Shown in pieces: positions 1 through 6,374 of a stretch of 6,374 nt of DNA. A model generated the notes under the pieces. The model was given only the letters and a program-made list of their open reading frames with translations. It was not told where the DNA came from and made no database searches. Position 1 is the stretch's first letter. Each line of letters starts with the position of its first letter. The stretch lies in the NCBI GenBank assembly GCA_023433445.1, contig JAEZCS010000144.1, positions 1 to 6,374 of the forward strand, given 5' to 3'. This stretch comes from Pseudomonadota bacterium. Lineage in GTDB: Bacteria; Pseudomonadota; Alphaproteobacteria; Sphingomonadales; Sphingomonadaceae. Made by a program: the position numbers and the translations under genes.

Positions 1-2527
<2,527 letters not shown>

Positions 2528-2529
<2 letters not shown>

Positions 2530-2566
2530 AAAACAGTTCTCCCCACGCTCAGCATGGGGAGGACTG
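2528..2566 (-). terminator. Rho-independent terminator of the beta-lactamase-like gene
   Basis: The arms CAGTTCTCCCCA (2534-2545) and TGGGGAGGACTG (2555-2566) pair over 12 positions, with one G-U pair and a 9-base loop. Read on the minus strand, the hairpin begins 5 bases after the TGA stop of the leftward gene (2572-2574) and is followed immediately by six T (2533-2528), the classic intrinsic terminator layout. On the plus strand no T-run follows the hairpin, so for metH it would at best give weak termination or protect the RNA 3' end. The T-tract covers the last two bases of the metH TAA codon. Confidence 0.85.
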
Positions 2567-2571
2567 CTAGA

Positions 2572-3720
2572 TCATCGCTTATCGTGGTTGGCGGCCACGG
2601 CCTTTGCGACTGCCTGCATCAGCTGCCAGCGGACCGGGATCGGTTCGGTCGTGCTGCCGATCATCACCGCCACGGCATAGCTGGTGCCGTCGGGCGCTGT
2701 CATGATGCCGATATCATTATAGCCCGTCGAGCGCGGCGCCAAGTCCTGGCCCGTGCCCGTCTTGTGCAGATATTTCCAGCCGGGAGGCACGCCGCCCTTG
2801 ATCCGCTGCGGCCCGGTCTTGGCCTCGCTCATGATCGACATGAGCAGCTGGCTTGACGCGGAGGACAGCATCTCGCCTTCCTTGAGCTTTGCCAGCGCCT
2901 TGACGATGGAAGAGGGCGCGGCGCCGTCCGGCGGATTGGACAGGTAATTGTCGAGCGCCTTCGTCCGTACCGACATGGGCAGGCGGGAGCGGGCCGCGTA
3001 GAAGTTGCGCCCGATCGAATAATCCTGCCGCCAGTCAAGCCCGGCGGTGGCCGATTGCAGCAGCCGTTCCCCAGGGCCGAAGCGAACGTCTTTGATCGTC
3101 CGCCGCGCGAGGAAGGAGCGTACGGCTTCAGGGCCACCGACCGCGCGCAGCAGCGCATCGTTCGCGGTATTGTCGCTTTGCGTCATCGCCCGGCGCATGA
3201 GGTCGGAATAGCTGGTGGTCCAGCCACTGGTCCCGACCAGCGCGGCAGTCGGCTGATGGAAGACGGTCAGGTCATTGCGCGTGATCGTGGTCGTGTCCGT
3301 GAGGCGAATCTTGCCCCGGTCGACCGCGTCGAGGAAGGCCATCGACACCCACAGCTTCGACACGCTCTGCTGCGGGAAGAGCGAGGTTCCGTTCCAGGCG
3401 ACGGTCCAGTCGGCGCCGATGCGGTGTACGGCGATGCCGACCTTCCCATTGAAGCTTTGGCCGAGATTGCGCACGACGCTGACAAGAGCAGGCGGCGGGG
3501 TTTGCCGCTGGTCGACATCGAGCTCTTCGAAGGTCTTGGGCGGGTTGGCGACGCGCTTTATCGGGAAGGTCGCCGTCGTGGGCTGCGGGCGCTGAGCGGC
3601 GCTGGCCACTTGCGGCTCCATGGGCGCGCTGACGCAGGCGGAAAGTGCTGCAACCAACAGGATGAGGCGGGCTGATCCGCCTTCGACGCGCGGCCGGCGC
3701 CCGTTATTTCGATTGTGCAT
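2572..3720 (-). CDS. Lipoprotein serine hydrolase of the class A beta-lactamase fold with an enlarged omega loop
   Basis: The 382-residue protein is a serine acyl-enzyme hydrolase. A basic n-region (RRPRVEGGSAR) and hydrophobic stretch lead to a lipobox LSAC with Cys29. Val at +2 argues against inner-membrane retention by the Lol rule, so an outer-membrane periplasmic lipoprotein is inferred. A Pro/Ala-rich linker (about 30-78) precedes the catalytic domain. Active-site motifs are SVSK (Ser119, Lys122), SDN (182-184) and KTG (320-322). Glu218, in GERLLQ, lies 36 residues after the SDN serine, as Glu166 does after Ser130 in class A enzymes, and Asp265-Pro269 aligns with Asp179-Pro183. The interval from 218 to 265 is about 34 residues longer than in TEM-type enzymes. 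The Asn170 position is Gln222. The start is fixed by an in-frame TAA nine codons upstream; GGGGA (3726-3730) sits 5 bases before the ATG and a stronger AAAGGAG lies 15 bases away. Usual class A precursors are about 290 residues. It may be a true beta-lactamase, or a peptidoglycan or ester hydrolase; substrate cannot be told from sequence. It is monocistronic, with its own terminator. Confidence 0.9.
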   Translation of the reverse strand: MHNRNNGRRPRVEGGSARLILLVAALSACVSAPMEPQVASAAQRPQPTTATFPIKRVANPPKTFEELDVDQRQTPPPALVSVVRNLGQSFNGKVGIAVHRIGADWTVAWNGTSLFPQQSVSKLWVSMAFLDAVDRGKIRLTDTTTITRNDLTVFHQPTAALVGTSGWTTSYSDLMRRAMTQSDNTANDALLRAVGGPEAVRSFLARRTIKDVRFGPGERLLQSATAGLDWRQDYSIGRNFYAARSRLPMSVRTKALDNYLSNPPDGAAPSSIVKALAKLKEGEMLSSASSQLLMSIMSEAKTGPQRIKGGVPPGWKYLHKTGTGQDLAPRSTGYNDIGIMTAPDGTSYAVAVMIGSTTEPIPVRWQLMQAVAKAVAANHDKR

Positions 3721-3876
3721 GAACGTCCCCGAACTCTCCTTTGCTTAGGCCGTTGCCCCCTCGCGGTGACAAGAGTGATGCGACGAATGATTCCACATTT
3801 GCGATGTAAGGAAGCTGAACACCATGTCCCTCCCGCGCTCACCCGTCGTTAAGACGAGATCGGCAAGGAAAGGCGC
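3721..3876. promoter_or_regulatory. Divergent promoter region between two exported hydrolases
   Basis: This 156-base non-coding stretch separates two genes read away from each other, so it must hold the promoter of at least one and probably both. On the minus strand TTGTCA (plus-strand bases 3768-3773) is a possible -35 box for the lipoprotein gene, but only a poor -10 (CTAAG region, near 3745-3750) lies at suitable spacing. On the plus strand no box pair stands out. No strong operator-like inverted repeat was found. The role is inferred from gene orientation; individual promoter elements are not established. Confidence 0.5.
3865..3873 (+). promoter_or_regulatory. Ribosome binding site of the alpha/beta hydrolase
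   Basis: AAGGAAAGG precedes the ATG at 3877; its AAGGA core (3865-3869) is 7 bases from the start codon, the expected distance. It supports this ATG, which is also the one that gives a complete twin-arginine signal peptide. Confidence 0.75.
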
Positions 3877-4728
3877 ATGAACGGATCGATCATCGGCAGA
3901 CGAGCATTTCTGCGGGCAGGGGCGGGCGTATGCGCCGGTCTGATGATGCTGGGCCATCGGGATGCACTGGCGGCGTCCTTCACATCGCGCAGGATCGCGG
4001 TGACGACGCGCGGGATCGGGCGCGACGTGATCCTGATTGCGGGGCTCGCGAGCGGGCCGGGGTTGTGGAGCGATATGATCGGGAAGCTGCCGGGCTATCG
4101 TTGGCATCTCGTCCATGTGCGCGGCTTTGCCGGGCTCGCCGCGGATGCCAATGCAAGCGGACCGCTGGTGCAGCCGCTGGCCGATGAGATTGCGCGCTAC
4201 ATCAAGGCCGCCGGGCTGGTGCGGCCGATGGTTGTCGGCCATTCGATGGGCGGCACGCTGGCGATGATGCTGGGTCTGAAGGGGCTGGCAGGACGGATCA
4301 TGGTCGTCGACATGCTGCCAGAAGGCGCGGCGATGGTCGGCGGCACGGCGCGGGGCATGGGCTATCTTGCCAATCAGCTGAGCCAATATTTCACCGGCAC
4401 CAAGGCGGGCCGGGCCTATTTGGCGCAGATCGTCGCGGATTCGCCGGGAGCCAAGGGGAGCGATCCCGATGTCATCGCCAATGCGCTTCGCGACCTGGCC
4501 AATGTCGATCTGGGACCGGAGCTGGGACGCATCGGAGCGCCGATGGAGGTGGTCTATGCCGTCGGGGCCGACACCACGCAGGCGGCGCAGATCACGCGCA
4601 ACTTCCGTAGCGCCTATGCGGCCAAGAAGGACCTGAAGCTGACGCCGATCGGGCCGAGCGGTCATGTCATCATGGCGGACCAGCCCGCGCGATTCAATGC
4701 TGTGGTGAAGCAGTTCCTGTCGAGCTGA
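3877..4728 (+). CDS. Tat-exported alpha/beta-fold hydrolase
   Basis: The 283-residue protein is a serine hydrolase of the alpha/beta fold, substrate unknown (esterase, lipase-like or similar). The N-terminus GRRAFLRAG (7-15) is a twin-arginine motif, followed by a moderately hydrophobic stretch and an ALA-A site near residue 32, so folded export to the periplasm by the Tat system is inferred. ILIAGLASGPGLW (52-64) is the oxyanion-hole region after the first core strands. The nucleophile elbow is GHSMG (121-125) with Ser123. His263 in SGHVIMADQP is the catalytic base. Asp232 (VGADTT) after the next-to-last strand is the likely acid; Asp145 (VVDML) is an alternative. Residues about 147-212 form a helical cap. 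The catalytic triad is apparently intact and the length is normal for the family. It is transcribed divergently from the beta-lactamase-like lipoprotein gene and converges on nadB with 11 bases between stops. No specific gene name can be assigned. Confidence 0.9.
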   Translation: MNGSIIGRRAFLRAGAGVCAGLMMLGHRDALAASFTSRRIAVTTRGIGRDVILIAGLASGPGLWSDMIGKLPGYRWHLVHVRGFAGLAADANASGPLVQPLADEIARYIKAAGLVRPMVVGHSMGGTLAMMLGLKGLAGRIMVVDMLPEGAAMVGGTARGMGYLANQLSQYFTGTKAGRAYLAQIVADSPGAKGSDPDVIANALRDLANVDLGPELGRIGAPMEVVYAVGADTTQAAQITRNFRSAYAAKKDLKLTPIGPSGHVIMADQPARFNAVVKQFLSS

Positions 4729-4739
4729 GCCGCCCGCCG

Positions 4740-6344
4740 TCACGGTGCCAGAACCGTATCCACAGCCGCGGGCAACATGTCGGGATAGTCGAGCGTGTAA
4801 TGCAGGCCCCGGCTTTCCTTGCGGCGGAGCGCGGAGCGGACGACCAGACGAGCGACTTCCAGAAGGTTGCGCAGCTCGATCAGGTCGGGCGTCACCCGGA
4901 AATGGCCGTAATATTCGTCCACCTCCTTGGCGAGCAGGTCGATGCGGTGCTGCGCCCGCTCCAGCCGCTTGGTGGTGCGGACAATGCCGACATAGTCCCA
5001 CATGAAGCGACGAATTTCCTTCCAGTTATGCTGGACGATGACCTCTTCGTCGGAATTGGTCACGCGGCTTTCGTCCCATGGTCGGATCGCGGGCGGGGGT
5101 GGCAGTTCGTCCCAGTGAGCGCGGATATGCCTTGCCGCAGCTTCCCCGAAAACGAAGCATTCCAGCAGCGAGTTGGAGGCGAGCCTATTCGCTCCGTGCA
5201 GGCCGCTTTCTGTCACTTCACCGGCGGCATAAAGGCCGGGCATGTCTGTTCGGCCGTCCAGGTCGATGACCACGCCGCCGCAGGTATAATGCTGCGCCGG
5301 AACGACGGGGATCGGTTCCTTGGTGATGTCGATGTCGAGGTCGAGCAACCGCGCATAGATGGTGGGGAAGTGGGTGCGGACGAACTCAGGGTCCTTATGA
5401 CTGATGTCGAGATGCACATAGTCGAGGCCCAGCCGCTTGATTTCATGGTCGATGGCACGGGCAACCACATCGCGGGGGGCGAGTTCGGCGCGGGGATCGA
5501 ATCGCGGCATGAAACGCTCGCCGCCGCCAGGGACGCCGGGGGGAAGCTTCAGATGGCCGCCCTCGCCGCGCACGGCTTCGGTGATCAGGAAATTCTTGAC
5601 CTCCAGATTATAGAGGCAGGTCGGATGGAACTGGTTCATTTCCATGTTGGACACGCGGCAGCCCGCGCGCCAGGCCATGGCGATGCCGTCGCCGGTCGCC
5701 CCGCGCGGGGCGGTGGAGAAGAGATAGGTGCGGCCCGCACCGCCGGTGCACAGGATCGTCGCCTTCCCAAGCAGCGCGTCGACATGCTTGGTCCGCTTGT
5801 TGAAGGCGTAGACGCCCCAGACATGGCCGTCGCCTGAATAGCGCTCACCATGGCGGGAGGTGATGAGGTCGATGGCGACCATATCCTCCAGCAGGGTGAT
5901 GTTGGGATTCGCGCGGGCCGCTTTCAGCAGGGCGACCTGGACGGCGTGGCCGGTGGCGTCGTCGACATGGACGATGCGGCGGTGGCTGTGGCCGCCCTCG
6001 CGTGTGAGGTGCCAGCGTTCACCGAACTCGTCGCCGCCGTTGAAGGGGACGCCGAGCTCCGCCAGCCTTTCGATGGCAGCCGGTGCTTCAGAGACGACGA
6101 ACTCCACCGTTTCCCGATTGTTGAGGCCAGCGCCTGCGACCATCGTGTCGTTGACATGGGCTTCAAAACTGTCGCCGGCGTCGAGGACGGCGGCGATGCC
6201 TCCCTGCGCCCAGTTGGTGGAGCCGCTGTCGAGCGCGGCTTTTGCGAGGACGATAACCTTGCGGTCCTGCGCCAGGTTGATGGCGGCGGTGAGGCCTGCT
6301 GCGCCGGAGCCGATGATGACGACGTCGTGGGTGGTAGTGGGCAT
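4740..6344 (-). CDS. nadB: L-aspartate oxidase
   Basis: NadB is a cytoplasmic FAD enzyme that oxidises L-aspartate to iminoaspartate, which quinolinate synthase NadA condenses with dihydroxyacetone phosphate in de novo NAD synthesis. The 534 residues are close to the 540 of E. coli NadB. The FAD-binding fold opens with VVIIGSGAAGLTAA (8-21; GxGxxG at 12-17), followed by STNWAQGGIAA (42-52). Active-site segments typical of the fumarate reductase/aspartate oxidase family are TREGGHSHRRI (114-124, Glu116), QFHPT (238-242, His240), LAPRDVVARAID (288-299, with Arg291 matching E. coli Arg290) and QHYTCGG (351-357, His352). GLYAAGEV and GLHGANRLASNSLLE (381-395) are the C-terminal FAD contacts, followed by the helical domain ending in GLHYTLDYP. 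TREGGHSHRR and the active-site set favour NadB over succinate dehydrogenase SdhA. The ATG has a GGAG site 6 bases upstream. nadA and nadC often neighbour nadB; any such partner would lie beyond the right edge, since downstream lies the convergent hydrolase. Confidence 0.97.
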   Translation of the reverse strand: MPTTTHDVVIIGSGAAGLTAAINLAQDRKVIVLAKAALDSGSTNWAQGGIAAVLDAGDSFEAHVNDTMVAGAGLNNRETVEFVVSEAPAAIERLAELGVPFNGGDEFGERWHLTREGGHSHRRIVHVDDATGHAVQVALLKAARANPNITLLEDMVAIDLITSRHGERYSGDGHVWGVYAFNKRTKHVDALLGKATILCTGGAGRTYLFSTAPRGATGDGIAMAWRAGCRVSNMEMNQFHPTCLYNLEVKNFLITEAVRGEGGHLKLPPGVPGGGERFMPRFDPRAELAPRDVVARAIDHEIKRLGLDYVHLDISHKDPEFVRTHFPTIYARLLDLDIDITKEPIPVVPAQHYTCGGVVIDLDGRTDMPGLYAAGEVTESGLHGANRLASNSLLECFVFGEAAARHIRAHWDELPPPPAIRPWDESRVTNSDEEVIVQHNWKEIRRFMWDYVGIVRTTKRLERAQHRIDLLAKEVDEYYGHFRVTPDLIELRNLLEVARLVVRSALRRKESRGLHYTLDYPDMLPAAVDTVLAP

Positions 6345-6350
6345 TCTACT

Positions 6351-6354
6351 CTCC
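6351..6354 (-). promoter_or_regulatory. nadB: Ribosome binding site of nadB
   Basis: Read on the minus strand, GGAG lies within a GGGGGGAGAG run and is 6 bases from the ATG at 6344. It starts two bases after the 3' arm of the adjacent palindrome, so pairing of the G-run with bases beyond the window could hide it. Confidence 0.65.
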
Positions 6355-6356
6355 CC

Positions 6357-6374
6357 CCTCCCGCAAGCGGGAGG
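6357..6374. repeat. Perfect GC-rich palindrome upstream of nadB, cut by the window edge
   Basis: CCTCCCGC (6357-6364) and GCGGGAGG (6367-6374) are perfect inverted copies separated by AA. As RNA the stem would open to a loop of four or more bases. Four further C (6353-6356) flank the left arm, so the repeat probably continues past the right edge. No T-run follows on the minus strand, so it is not a canonical terminator toward nadB; in the plus direction the sequence ends at the palindrome. I recall similar CCCTCCCGC/GCGGGAGGG palindromes as common intergenic repeats in sphingomonads, from memory only. Confidence 0.6.

Noticed and set aside
3058..3084. Apparent loss of the catalytic glutamate (RFGPG aligned to RWEPE)
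   Set aside because: Aligning by distance from SDN places Glu218 exactly at the Glu166 position with Leu221 matching Leu169, so the catalytic glutamate is most likely present.
3055..3675. A 206-codon plus-strand frame antisense to the beta-lactamase-like gene
   Set aside because: The minus-strand frame carries SxxK, SDN and KTG motifs at the right spacing; this frame has none and is a shadow.
3736..3773. TTGTCA with a downstream CTAAG as a sigma70 promoter for the lipoprotein gene
   Set aside because: The -10 match is poor, so it is mentioned only as a weak candidate and not annotated as a separate promoter.
3828..3836. CCCTCCCGC half-site resembling one arm of the palindrome near nadB
   Set aside because: There is no matching inverted arm nearby, and nine GC-rich bases can match by chance.
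3745..5001. A 418-codon minus-strand frame spanning the alpha/beta hydrolase
   Set aside because: It crosses the clear catalytic motifs of the plus-strand hydrolase, overlaps the end of nadB, and has a low-complexity Arg/His/Pro-rich composition.
4800..5837. A 345-codon open frame antisense to nadB
   Set aside because: nadB is unmistakable on the other strand; the antisense product has no recognisable motif, and long shadow frames are common at this GC content.

Overview
The window is GC-rich, densely coded chromosomal DNA from a bacterium, most likely an alphaproteobacterium and probably a sphingomonad (Sphingomonadales). The lineage call is an inference. It rests on high GC with strong third-position bias, the character of the MetH, serine hydrolase and NadB proteins, and a short GC-rich palindrome (CCTCCCGC/GCGGGAGG) of a type I recall from sphingomonad intergenic regions. 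No sequence search was run.

Layout, left to right: (1) bases 1-2529, plus strand: the 3' part of metH, cobalamin-dependent methionine synthase. Its reading frame is already open at base 1, and the folate, cobalamin and AdoMet-activation modules are visible. (2) Bases 2528-2566: a hairpin followed by six T on the minus strand, which is the terminator of the next gene; its T-tract overlaps the metH stop codon. (3) Bases 2572-3720, minus strand: a lipoprotein serine hydrolase of the class A beta-lactamase fold with a strikingly long omega loop. (4) Bases 3721-3876: a divergent promoter region. (5) Bases 3877-4728, plus strand: an alpha/beta hydrolase with a Tat-type signal peptide. (6) Bases 4740-6344, minus strand: nadB, L-aspartate oxidase, complete. 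Its ribosome binding site abuts a perfect palindrome cut by the right window edge.

MetH (methionine and folate cycle) and NadB (first step of de novo NAD synthesis) are housekeeping enzymes. The two central genes encode exported serine hydrolases of unrelated folds, transcribed divergently from one 156-base region, and could share regulation. The gene pairs metH/bla-like and hydrolase/nadB converge with 42 and 11 bases between stops.

I see no mobile element, CRISPR array, RNA gene, phage gene or obvious defence system. There is no convincing new multi-gene system. The most interesting item is the beta-lactamase-like lipoprotein, whose spacing between catalytic motifs matches class A enzymes closely except for about 34 extra residues placed in the omega loop.
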